Assembly: GCF_004345645.1 (NCBI RefSeq) | Contig: NZ_SLWS01000005.1 | Span: forward strand, 791,466 to 855,465 | Source of the DNA: Actinocrispum wychmicini | GTDB taxonomy: Bacteria; Actinomycetota; Actinomycetes; Mycobacteriales; Pseudonocardiaceae | Direction: 5' to 3' | DNA length: 64,000 nt | Shown: piece by piece, positions 41,635 through 49,310 of the stretch | Layout of the letters: every line of letters starts with the position of its first letter | Position numbering within the stretch: the stretch's first letter is position 1 | Notes under the pieces: model-generated | Database searches by the model: none | Seen by the model: the letters and a program-made list of their open reading frames with translations, nothing else | Told to the model about the DNA's origin: nothing | Translations under genes and position numbers: made by a program

Positions 41635-42503
41635 GAGACAAAGAACTCATCCCTGACCGAGTGGACAAGGGCCAGGGATTCGCTCGGTGAGAGCGCCGTC
41701 GCCAGTAGGTCGTCGTAGTACCGCCGATATCGACGGACCTGGTCGTGCGCCTCGAAATACCGGAAACCCGCGTGCGTCTCGATGCCCACGATGTCCCGGT
41801 CGTAGTCGTCGAACTCGAAATACGCGTACATGCACGTGCTGGTGAACGGCGGAGTCCGCGCGAACGGCAGCACCTGCAGCCGGATGTTGGGCATCGCGGA
41901 CCGGTCCACCAGATAGTCGAGTTGGTCCCGCATGATCTCCGGGCCGCCGACCAGTTGCCGGATGCTCGACTCGTGGGTCACCGCGATGAGCTTCAGCGGG
42001 GGCAGGTCGTCGCGGAACTGCAACGCCTGCCGCCGCCGGGACCGGACCTCGAGGAGCTGTTCGATCTCGCTGCTCGACCGCCAGGGCTCGGTCCGTCGCA
42101 GGAAAGCACGCGTGTAGTCCAGCGTCTGCAGCAGTACGGGCAGGATCGGCAGGGTGTACACCCGGATGACGGACGCCTCGGCCTCGGTCGCGAGGTAGGT
42201 GTCCAGGCCGCCCGGGATCGTGTCGGCGTAGTCGTCCCACCACGCGCGGGTGCCCGCGGTTCGCACCCACCGCATGAACTGTTCCGCCTTGGTGGTGTTC
42301 TCCAGGCCGTAGTAGCGGATCAGATCTCGGACGTCGCGCGGTTGCGGCCGGCCTTGGGCGTTCTCCAGGCGGGACAGTTTCGACGTGGAGATCATCAATT
42401 CCCTGGCGACCTGCTCAAGGGTGGCGCCGGCTTCTTCGCGGAGCCGGCGCAGCTCGGTCGCCAACTGCTTGCGAGGCATCAACGGACCTGTTCCGCCTGG
42501 CAT
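41631..42503 (-). CDS. XRE-family regulator with DUF5753 (Scr1-like) C-terminal domain
   Basis: 290 aa from ATG 42503 (GGGGAGA just upstream); ATG 42479 (MPRKQL) is an alternative. HTH_3/XRE motif at residues about 12-65: LRRLREEAGATLEQVARELMISTSKLSRLENAQGRPQPRDVRDLIRYYG. From residue 95 the DUF5753 domain: TYLATEAEASVIRVYTLPILPVLLQTLDYTRAFL, RRRQALQF, VGGPEIMRDQLDYLVDRSAMPNIRLQVLPF and a final FVS-like tail. Such proteins are abundant in filamentous actinobacteria, often beside small DUF397 proteins in antitoxin-like pairs; here the partner is a dioxygenase instead. Divergent from the cyclase-like gene. Confidence 0.87.
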   Translation of the reverse strand: MPGGTGPLMPRKQLATELRRLREEAGATLEQVARELMISTSKLSRLENAQGRPQPRDVRDLIRYYGLENTTKAEQFMRWVRTAGTRAWWDDYADTIPGGLDTYLATEAEASVIRVYTLPILPVLLQTLDYTRAFLRRTEPWRSSSEIEQLLEVRSRRRQALQFRDDLPPLKLIAVTHESSIRQLVGGPEIMRDQLDYLVDRSAMPNIRLQVLPFARTPPFTSTCMYAYFEFDDYDRDIVGIETHAGFRYFEAHDQVRRYRRYYDDLLATALSPSESLALVHSVRDEFFVS

Positions 42504-42731
42504 TCTCCCCGCCGATCTCGAAAATGCTCAACACGGGAGCCCATGGTGGGAATCCCATAGATCGGCGATCGTACGCCGGTGTACCGCCGCCTGACAGGAG
42601 CCACGCTGGATCAAAGGAACCATGGGACATGACAGATGGATGACAGCTGCCCGGTGGGAATTGCAAGTTGAGATCCCAGGCGGCACAATGATGCACATTG
42701 GCGCGGTGGCCTCCATGAGAGGGGACGTCTC

Positions 42732-43355
42732 ATGGCGCTGTACGTCACACCGCCACGCCACCGAATCATCCTCGCCGTGGACATGGCCGGTTCGGCGATT
42801 CGAACCAACTCCGTCAAGGCCAGCTTCCGCCGCGTGATGTACACGATCGTGGAGAAATGCCTGGTCACCAGCGGAGTGCGGAAGGAATACCGAGATCCGT
42901 TCATCGACCGCGGCGATGGCATCCTCGCACTGATCCACCCCGTCGACGAGGTCCCCAAAACAGTGTTGCTGAGCAAAACCGTCCCGACACTTGACGCGTT
43001 ACTGCGCCAGTACGGGAACGTCTGCCCCGGCCAGCAGTTACGACTTCGCGTGGTCGTGCACGCCGGCGAAGTGCTCTACGACGACTGCGGCTGCTTCGGG
43101 GAATCGCTGGACGTGGCCTTCCGACTGCTCGACCATGTGGAGGTCAAGGAACGGTTCAGGCTGACCCAGGCCCCGTTGCTCCTCGTGGTGTCCGACGACA
43201 TTCACCAAAGCGTGGTCCGGCACGGCTACGACGGGATCGACCAGCACGCCTTCATCCCGGCCGTACACGTGGTCGTCGCCGACCGGATCCACCTCGGCTG
43301 GGTGTCGATGCCAGTCCCCGGCCGCCTGCTCACAGCCGGGCCAGTCGACGACTGA
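42732..43355 (+). CDS. Stand-alone class III nucleotidyl cyclase-like protein
   Basis: 207 aa, ATG at 42732 after GAGGGG. The chain is little more than one cyclase homology domain: first metal Asp in RIILAVDMAGS (Asp17), second in DRGDGILALIHP (Asp62), then RVVVHAGEVLYDD (104-118) and FGESLDVAFRLLD (122-134). In standard cyclases that last motif reads G-x-x-VNxAxR; here the transition-state Asn is replaced by Asp127 while Arg131 is kept. The purine-selecting Lys is not evident, so another nucleotide or loss of activity is possible. No effector gene such as PycTM is recognised. Divergent from the XRE/dioxygenase pair and convergent with the NYN gene. Confidence 0.68.
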   Translation: MALYVTPPRHRIILAVDMAGSAIRTNSVKASFRRVMYTIVEKCLVTSGVRKEYRDPFIDRGDGILALIHPVDEVPKTVLLSKTVPTLDALLRQYGNVCPGQQLRLRVVVHAGEVLYDDCGCFGESLDVAFRLLDHVEVKERFRLTQAPLLLVVSDDIHQSVVRHGYDGIDQHAFIPAVHVVVADRIHLGWVSMPVPGRLLTAGPVDD

Positions 43356-43361
43356 CCCGGC
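43335..43361. terminator. Hairpin terminator at the end of the cyclase-like gene
   Basis: GCCGGG-c-CAGTC-gac-GACTG-a-CCCGGC, an 11-bp stem with one internal mismatch, spanning the cyclase stop codon (43353-43355). It lies between convergent genes, so it can serve both strands. Confidence 0.65.
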
Positions 43362-43363
43362 CG

Positions 43364-43388
43364 GCGGCGCTCAGCGTTCCGCCTTGAC
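43364..43388. repeat. 25-bp copy of the secA2 3' end (left copy)
   Basis: Matches 24 of 25 bases of 44227-44251, which encode the last codons and stop of secA2. On the minus strand this copy reads codons for V-K-A-E-R then TGA; the one difference is a silent GCG/GCA. It lies immediately after the NYN gene stop, in another frame, so it is not used as coding sequence here. Probable boundary of an inserted segment. Confidence 0.8.
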
Positions 43389-43389
43389 T

Positions 43390-44040
43390 TCATCGCCACT
43401 TTGCAGGACGTGCATAGCGCTGTCCCTGCGCGCCACATACGACATCGGGAAGCAGTGAGGCAGCGAGCTGGTCGCGGCGGATGAGGAAGGGGGTGACGCT
43501 GGTGGGCAGGTGTTTCTTTTCGGGCTGACGGCCCGGAGGGCAGGCAAGGTAGACGGTCCGGTCGGGAGCAAGCGCCGCGGTCGCCTCGATCGCAGGGTTC
43601 ATGTCGCTGTCGGTCGATACGACAACCGAGACATCGCCGTAGCGTTCGGCCGCGTCACGGACCATGGCGACGGCCAAGGCGACGTCGGTCAATTTCTCTT
43701 CGTAGGTGCGGTGATACGTCGGCGGAGTACACGCACATGTCCATCTCTCGGCGCAGACACGGCACCGGAGCTTGTTGACCTTCTTCTTGTACCGGCCGCG
43801 GACCACCTGTACTTCGGGACGATGAGCGGTGAGCGCGGCCAGATAGGTCTCCTGCCGATGGGCTGCGTCGGGCTCGCCGGCGACGATCGTGGTGAAGTAC
43901 CGAACGACGAGTACCTCGTCTGGCTGCCGAAGCTGCTGCGCGAGAGCTGCCCAGTCCAGCCAAAGGAACTCTCGTCCGTACTTGCTACGGAAGCCGTGGT
44001 AGGCGTTCATACCGTCGACGTAGAAGACGGCGCGACCCAC
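43390..44040 (-). CDS. NYN/PIN-like nuclease domain protein with Cys-rich insert
   Basis: 216 aa, GTG at 44040 with GGAGG 4 bases upstream and a TATACA that could be a -10. NYN fold: VFYVDGMNAYHG at residues 6-17 (first acidic site), YEEKLTDVALAVAMVRDA near 115-132 (second) and VVVSTDSDMNPAIE near 138-151 (third), with metal-binding acids all intact, so it is predicted to be an active RNase. Between them LRCRVCAERWTCACTPP holds four Cys (C-X2-C and C-X-C), a likely zinc knuckle. Lower GC than its neighbours and flanked by copies of the secA2 end, both signs of insertion. Target RNA unknown. Confidence 0.82.
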   Translation of the reverse strand: MGRAVFYVDGMNAYHGFRSKYGREFLWLDWAALAQQLRQPDEVLVVRYFTTIVAGEPDAAHRQETYLAALTAHRPEVQVVRGRYKKKVNKLRCRVCAERWTCACTPPTYHRTYEEKLTDVALAVAMVRDAAERYGDVSVVVSTDSDMNPAIEATAALAPDRTVYLACPPGRQPEKKHLPTSVTPFLIRRDQLAASLLPDVVCGAQGQRYARPAKWR

Positions 44041-44056
44041 AGGGCCTCCAGTTTGT

Positions 44057-44111
44057 ATAGCCGGTCCGGGAGCGGCTATCCTAAGGCCATACGATGTTGG
44101 TCACGGCCAAC
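44057..44111 (+). other. Two hairpins upstream of the NYN gene
   Basis: ATAGCCG-N9-CGGCTAT (44057-44079) and GTTGG-N6-CCAAC (44096-44111), immediately followed by a terminator-type hairpin. Together they occupy the NYN 5' region and could form a small plus-strand RNA or a structured leader of the NYN message. No known RNA family is recognised. Confidence 0.4.
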
Positions 44112-44114
44112 AGG

Positions 44115-44141
44115 GTGGCCCCTACGGGGGCCACATTTTTT
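44115..44141 (+). terminator. Intrinsic terminator with T-tract, plus strand
   Basis: GTGGCCCC-TACG-GGGGCCAC followed by ATTTTTT: perfect 8-bp stem and a six-T run. It is the only classical rho-independent terminator of this form in the window, and no plus-strand protein gene precedes it closely, which suggests an unannotated short plus-strand transcript or a remnant of inserted DNA. Confidence 0.75.
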
Positions 44142-44183
44142 GCCCGAGGTCCGCACGCACCAGCCTCTGACCCGAGGCCTCAA

Positions 44184-44209
44184 GGCGTCGAACCGGGTGG
44201 TTCGACGCC
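44184..44209. terminator. Hairpin downstream of secA2
   Basis: Perfect 11-bp stem GGCGTCGAACC-GGGT-GGTTCGACGCC, 25 bases beyond the secA2 stop on its transcript. Likely its terminator; no T-run. Confidence 0.65.
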
Positions 44210-44226
44210 GTCAGCGGTGGTCGTTC

Positions 44227-44251
44227 GCGGCGCTCAGCGTTCTGCCTTGAC
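44227..44251. repeat. 25-bp secA2 3' end (right, in-gene copy)
   Basis: Covers the last codons (V-K-A-E-R), TGA stop and 7 following bases of secA2. Direct-repeat partner of 43364-43388 with 24/25 identity, enclosing the NYN gene and its hairpins (about 840 bp). Confidence 0.8.
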
Positions 44252-46570
44252 CTTTTTGACTTGGGCGCGGACCTTCTTGAGGGCTTGTTCGGCGTCTGAG
44301 TCGAACGGGTTGTCGTAGACCATGTAGGTCCAGGTGGAGGTGGGGCGCTTCAGGCCGGCTTCCTCGAGTTCGGCGCCGTTCGCGCTGACTTTGACCGTGT
44401 CGAAGGAGTCCTGCGCCTGTTCGTGGGCTTCGGGCACGATCTGGTTGAACACGGGCACCACCGCGCGGTGGTACTCGTCGATCGGGGTCTCCTTGGCCAG
44501 GGCCCGCAGGTGCACGGTCTCCCGGATGTCGGCGGCGAAGCCGAGGTGGTCGACCCAGCGGCGGTCCAGGTGGAACAGCACGATCTGGCGGGCCGCTTTG
44601 GCCACGGGCTCCTCGCCGAACTCGTCCACGAGTTCCTTGTGCCGGTCGGGCGCGTGTTTGGCGAACAGTTTGTCGGCCGCGTCGCTGTGCAGGAGCTTGT
44701 CGCGGTGTTCCATGATGATGTCGCGCTGCTGCTCGATCAGGCGGGTGTAGCGCCAGGTGTTGCGGTGGATCTCCAGTTCGACGCCTTCGGCGACCTTCTG
44801 GGCGTGCACCACGAACTGTTTGGCGGTCTTGTCCTTGATCAGGCCGTCCTCGCCGGGCGGCTCCTTGAGGGTGTGCAGCTGGACCTCGGGCGCGTACTGG
44901 ATCAGCTGCTCGTCCTCCATGCTGGAGAAGAACACCGAGCCGCCGGGGTCGCCCTGCCGGCCGGCCCGGCCGCGCAGCTGGTCGTCCAGGCGGGACGACG
45001 GGTAGTGCCCGGTGCCGATCACGTACAGGCCGCCCAGCTCGGCGACCTTGTCGTGGTCCGCCTCGTCGTGCCCGCCTAGGCGGATGTCCGTGCCGCGACC
45101 GGCCATCTGGGTGGACACCGTGATCGCGTCGTAGGCGCCGGCCTCGGCCACGATCGCGGCCTCCTCCGCGTCGTTCTTGGCGTTCAGCACCACGCACTGC
45201 AGTTCGTGCTCGGCGAGCTTCTTGGCGATCCGCTCGGACTCGGCCACGTCCAGCGTGCCGACCAGGATCGGCCGGCCGGTCTCGTGGGTCGCGATGATCT
45301 CCTTGATCAGCGCGTCCTCCTTGGCCTCCTCGGTGGTGAAGAGGCGGATCAGCTCGTCCTCCCGGACGCACGGCTTGTTCGGCTCGATCACGGCGACTTC
45401 GAGCTTGTAGAACTCACGCAGCTGGTCGGCGACCGCGACGGCGGTGCCGGTCATCCCGCACACCCGCGGGTAGCGGGCGATGAGGGCCTGGACGGTGATC
45501 GAGTCGAGCACCTCGCCGCTTTCGGTCGCCGCGACCGCCTCCTTGGCCTCCACGGCCGCCTGCAGGCCGTCCGGCCACCGCTGCAGGGCCGCGATCCGGC
45601 CGCGGGAGGTGTTGATCAGCTGGACCTTGTTGTCCCGCACGATGTAGTCGACGTCCCGCTGGAGCAGGGCGTGCGCGTGCAGGGCGACGTTCACCGCGGC
45701 CAGGTGGTGGCTGTCCTCGGCGTACAGGTCGAGGCCGCCGAGGGCCTTCTCCACCGCGGTCGCGCCGGACGGGGTGAGCCACGCGTTGCGGCCGTCCTCG
45801 TCCCACTCGTAGTGCAGGCCCGCGCGCAGCCGGCGGACGACGTCGGCCATGTCCGCGTCCCGCTCGGCGACGTCGGCGGAGCCGGCCATCACCAGCGGCA
45901 CCTTGGCCTCGTCCACCAGCACCGAGTCGGCCTCGTCGATCAGGGCCACCTGGACCTCGACGGTGACCTGGTCGGCCGGGTCCACGGCCAGCCGGTCGCG
46001 CAGCAGGTCGAAGCCGATCTCGCTGACCGAGCCGTAGCAGACCTCGGACTGGTACGCCGCGCGCCGGTGCTCGTTCGAGACCTTCTCGCCGACGTATCCG
46101 ACGCTCACGCCGAGCAGCTCGTACACCGGGCGCATCCAGTCGGCGTCCCGGTGGGCGAGGTAGTCGTTCACGGAGATGACGTGGACCTTCTTGCCCCGCA
46201 CGGCGAGACCGGCGGCGGCGAGCGCGCCGGCGAGCGTCTTGCCCTCACCGGTCGCCATCTGCACGACATGGCCGGCGAGCATGCCCATCACGCCCAGCAG
46301 CTGCACGTCGTACGGCCGCTCGTTGAGCGCGCGCTTGGCGGCCTCGCGGGCGAGCGAGCAGTACTCCACCAGTTCGTCGTCGGCGAAGTCCCGGTCGGCG
46401 CGCAGTTTGGCGACCCGTTCGGTCAGCTCCTCGTCGCTCAGCTCGGCGACCCGCTCCTCGCGATCCTCGATCTTGGGCAGCAAGGCCTGGTACTTGGTCA
46501 GCTCCACCGACGCGGGTCGTTCCATCAGCCGGCGGAACCGGCTCTTGACCCGGGTGAGCATCGTGGCCAC
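44234..46570 (-). CDS. secA2: Accessory Sec translocase ATPase SecA2
   Basis: 778 aa. GTG at 46570 is chosen because GGAGGT ends about 6 bases upstream; an ATG 3 codons later is possible. SecA motor: Walker A MATGEGKT at 105-112, NDYLAHRDADWM, LIDEADSVLVDEA near 210, the helicase-II motif TVSTQMAGRGTDIRLGG, and QLRGRAGRQGDPG. It is shorter than housekeeping SecA1 (about 930-950), lacks the C-terminal zinc linker and has a compact helical wing region, matching mycobacterial SecA2 (about 808). Exports a small set of proteins, some without signal peptides. Monocistronic; the 3' end is duplicated beyond the NYN gene. Confidence 0.9.
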   Translation of the reverse strand: MATMLTRVKSRFRRLMERPASVELTKYQALLPKIEDREERVAELSDEELTERVAKLRADRDFADDELVEYCSLAREAAKRALNERPYDVQLLGVMGMLAGHVVQMATGEGKTLAGALAAAGLAVRGKKVHVISVNDYLAHRDADWMRPVYELLGVSVGYVGEKVSNEHRRAAYQSEVCYGSVSEIGFDLLRDRLAVDPADQVTVEVQVALIDEADSVLVDEAKVPLVMAGSADVAERDADMADVVRRLRAGLHYEWDEDGRNAWLTPSGATAVEKALGGLDLYAEDSHHLAAVNVALHAHALLQRDVDYIVRDNKVQLINTSRGRIAALQRWPDGLQAAVEAKEAVAATESGEVLDSITVQALIARYPRVCGMTGTAVAVADQLREFYKLEVAVIEPNKPCVREDELIRLFTTEEAKEDALIKEIIATHETGRPILVGTLDVAESERIAKKLAEHELQCVVLNAKNDAEEAAIVAEAGAYDAITVSTQMAGRGTDIRLGGHDEADHDKVAELGGLYVIGTGHYPSSRLDDQLRGRAGRQGDPGGSVFFSSMEDEQLIQYAPEVQLHTLKEPPGEDGLIKDKTAKQFVVHAQKVAEGVELEIHRNTWRYTRLIEQQRDIIMEHRDKLLHSDAADKLFAKHAPDRHKELVDEFGEEPVAKAARQIVLFHLDRRWVDHLGFAADIRETVHLRALAKETPIDEYHRAVVPVFNQIVPEAHEQAQDSFDTVKVSANGAELEEAGLKRPTSTWTYMVYDNPFDSDAEQALKKVRAQVKKVKAER

Positions 46571-46670
46571 GCGGCACCTCCACAGCACGAATCAGACACA
46601 GCCTTAACGCGACGGCGTTCGTTTCGAGTTCCGCCCGACCCCGGTATTAGCTCGATGGCAGTATCGAGAC

Positions 46671-48266
46671 GTGACACCGTTCGGCCGTATATGGCGATCA
46701 TCCCTCGTATTCGTGCTGGTCGCAGCCTCCGCGGCCTGCACTTCGTCCACCGGCGCGCCCGTGATCCCGCCGACGACGGAACAACGGGGGCCCTCGGGGA
46801 CGGTACCGGCTGGACTGGAACGGTTCTACGGCCAGGCTCTCACCTGGGGTGACTGTGCCGGATTTGCCCGAAGTGACGACGACAGAAGCACACTGAAGGA
46901 CCGCAACGCAAGATGCGCACGTCTGACAGTGCCCCTGGACTACGCCAAGCCCGACGGCCAGACGATCACCCTCGGCGTGCTGCGGATGCCCGCCGGCGAC
47001 GGGTCCCAGCGGATCGGCTCGCTGGTGGTCAACCCGGGCGGCCCGGGTGCCTCCGGGCTGGCCACCGCGGTCCGGCTGGCCGGCCAGGCCAAGAACAACG
47101 ACCTGGGCAAGCGGTTCGACCTGGTCGGCTTCGACCCGCGCGGGATCAACTCGAGCGAGCCGTCGATCCGCTGCCTGACCGACCAGGAACGGGACGCCCA
47201 ACGCGCGGACGACGACGAGCTGGACTCCTCACCGGCCGGGGTGGCCAAGGTGGAGGGCGAGCAACGCGACTACGCGAACAAGTGCGCGGCGCGGACAGGC
47301 GACGGCACGGAAATGCTCGCCAACATAGGCACGCGGGACGTCGCCAAGGACATGGACGTGCTCCGCTCGGCCCTCGGCGACGAGAAGCTGTCCTATTTGG
47401 GCTATTCGTACGGAACGCGACTGGGCACGACGTACGCGGAGACGTTCCCTAACAATGTTAGAGCGCTGGTTCTGGACGGCGCGCTGGACCCGCAGCAAGG
47501 TGTGGTGGACGAACTGGTGGCTCAGGGCCAGGGCTTCCAGAAGGCGTTCAACAGCTTCACCGACTGGTGCGTCAAGCGCCAGGACTGCGCGCTCGGCCAG
47601 GACCGCGGCTCGGTCCTGCGCAACTACCTCAACCTGGTCCGGCCGCTGGGCGACCGCGCGCTGGACCTCGGCGACGGCCGCAAGCTCTCCTACTCCGACG
47701 CCACCACCGCAGTCGTCCAGGCCCTCTACGCCCAGGAACTCTGGGAGACCCTCAACAACGGCCTCGCGGAGCTGAAACGCCAGCGCGGCACCACGCTGAT
47801 GCTGCTCGCGGACACGTACTACGAACGCGACCCCGACGGCCGGTACTCGACCACGCAGGACGCGTTCACCGCCGTGCGGTGCGTCGACGACCCGCGCGTC
47901 ACCGACAAGAACCTCGTCGTGGAAGCTCAGGAACGCTACAAGCAGGTGGCGCCGTTCCTGGACGACGGCCGCCCCGCGAGCCCGGCCCTGGACGCGTGCG
48001 CGTTCTGGCCGGTGCCGAACACCGGCTCACCCCATCTGCCGAAGGTCCAAGGACTGCCGCCGACCCTGGTGATCTCCACCACCGGCGACCCGGCAACGCC
48101 CTACCAGGCAGGGGTGAACCTGGCGAAAGCACTGGGTGGCTCGCTGGTGACGTACGAGGCAACCCAGCACACGGCGTTCCTGCAGGGCCACAAATGCGTG
48201 GACGACGCAGGTATCGACTACCTGGTGCGGCTCAAGCAGCCGGCGCCCGGCCTGCGCTGCTCCTGA
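46671..48266 (+). CDS. TAP-type alpha/beta hydrolase lipoprotein (tripeptidyl aminopeptidase/CaeA-like)
   Basis: 531 aa, GTG at 46671. Lipoprotein signal with lipobox SAAC (Cys23). Hydrolase domain: VVNPGGPGASG near residue 120 (oxyanion), FDPRGINSSEP, nucleophile elbow GYSYGT with Ser near 246, and a C-terminal TAP-like segment with Asp in STTGDPATPY near 473 and His in QHTAFL near 501. Matches the actinobacterial tripeptidyl-peptidase/carboxylesterase family that includes M. tuberculosis Rv2223c/Rv2224c, which lie next to glnA2, as here at 9 kb. Acts at the cell surface on peptides or esters. Confidence 0.9.
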   Translation: MTPFGRIWRSSLVFVLVAASAACTSSTGAPVIPPTTEQRGPSGTVPAGLERFYGQALTWGDCAGFARSDDDRSTLKDRNARCARLTVPLDYAKPDGQTITLGVLRMPAGDGSQRIGSLVVNPGGPGASGLATAVRLAGQAKNNDLGKRFDLVGFDPRGINSSEPSIRCLTDQERDAQRADDDELDSSPAGVAKVEGEQRDYANKCAARTGDGTEMLANIGTRDVAKDMDVLRSALGDEKLSYLGYSYGTRLGTTYAETFPNNVRALVLDGALDPQQGVVDELVAQGQGFQKAFNSFTDWCVKRQDCALGQDRGSVLRNYLNLVRPLGDRALDLGDGRKLSYSDATTAVVQALYAQELWETLNNGLAELKRQRGTTLMLLADTYYERDPDGRYSTTQDAFTAVRCVDDPRVTDKNLVVEAQERYKQVAPFLDDGRPASPALDACAFWPVPNTGSPHLPKVQGLPPTLVISTTGDPATPYQAGVNLAKALGGSLVTYEATQHTAFLQGHKCVDDAGIDYLVRLKQPAPGLRCS

Positions 48267-48347
48267 ACCATCTGCCTGATAACGATCCCCAATGGACCGC
48301 CGTCCAGGAGGTGGTCGGGGAATTCCGCCCATGCCATTCTTATCGGC

Positions 48348-49310
48348 ATGGATCCCCACCGCCGTGCTTTTCTGGGGATGGCCGCCGTTGGGTTGCTGTC
48401 GGCCGTTCCCGGGTGTGGGTTGCTGTCCGGACCGAAACAGGCGCCACACGGAGCGGAAGGGGCCACGGTCCGGCTCGGCGTCGTGCCGATCATCGACGTC
48501 GCCCCGGTGTACATCGCGATGCGGGCCGGGTACTTCCGGGACGAGGGCGTGGACGTCCGGATCAGGACCGTGCAGGGTGGCGCCGCGGGCATTCCGGCGA
48601 TGGTCAGCGGCGACCTGGACGTGACGTTCGGCAACTGGGTGTCGTTCTTCACCGCACAGGCCAAGGGCACCGCGGACCTGAAGCTCGTGGCCGACGGGTA
48701 CCGCGGCAAGCCGGGCATGTTCCTCGTGCTGGCGCTGCCGGACGGGCCGGTGCGGTCGGCGAAGGACCTGGCGGGCCGGAAGATCGCGGTGAACACCCGC
48801 GGGAACGTCACCGAGCTGGCGGTCCGGGCGGCGATGCGCGCGCAGGGCGTGGACGTGTCCGCCGTGCAGTTCACCGAGATGCCGTTCCTCGACATGCAGA
48901 GCGCGTTACAGCGCAAGGACGTTGACGCGGCCCTGGTGGTCGAGCCGTTTCTCACCAGTGCGATCCGGCAGGCCGGCGCGGTCCCGGTGCTGGACACCAT
49001 GACCGGCGCCGCCACCGAGCTCCCGATCGGCGGGTACGCCACGACTGCGAAATTCGCCGCGGGCAACCCCGCGACCCTGGACGCCTTCCGCCGCGCACTG
49101 GGCAAGGCCCAACGCGACGCGGCCGACCGGCACAGGGTGGAAGAAGTCATCGCCGACTACGCGAAGGTGGACAGTTCGGTCGCGGCCCAGGTCCACCTCG
49201 GCTCGTACCCGACCGGCATCGACGCCAACCGGTTGCGTAACGTCGTGTCGATCATGCGGGACAACGGAATGCTCGACCGCGACCTGGACCCGTCGACCAT
49301 GGTGCTCTAG
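48348..49310 (+). CDS. Orphan NMT1/THI5-like solute-binding lipoprotein
   Basis: 320 aa, ATG at 48348. Twin-arginine-like start HRRAFLG (Arg5-Arg6) and a lipobox VPGC (Cys23) suggest Tat export and lipidation. The mature part is an NMT1/SsuA/ThiY-type binding protein: VRLGVVPIIDVAPVYIAMRAGYFRDEGVDVRI near 41-72, GDLDVTFGNW, LAGRKIAVNTRGNVTELAVRAAM, and VDAALVVEPF near 190. Such proteins deliver sulfonates, thiamine precursors or similar small molecules to ABC importers. No matching permease or ATPase adjoins; the ABC genes next door are of an unrelated export type on the other strand. Confidence 0.85.
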   Translation: MDPHRRAFLGMAAVGLLSAVPGCGLLSGPKQAPHGAEGATVRLGVVPIIDVAPVYIAMRAGYFRDEGVDVRIRTVQGGAAGIPAMVSGDLDVTFGNWVSFFTAQAKGTADLKLVADGYRGKPGMFLVLALPDGPVRSAKDLAGRKIAVNTRGNVTELAVRAAMRAQGVDVSAVQFTEMPFLDMQSALQRKDVDAALVVEPFLTSAIRQAGAVPVLDTMTGAATELPIGGYATTAKFAAGNPATLDAFRRALGKAQRDAADRHRVEEVIADYAKVDSSVAAQVHLGSYPTGIDANRLRNVVSIMRDNGMLDRDLDPSTMVL

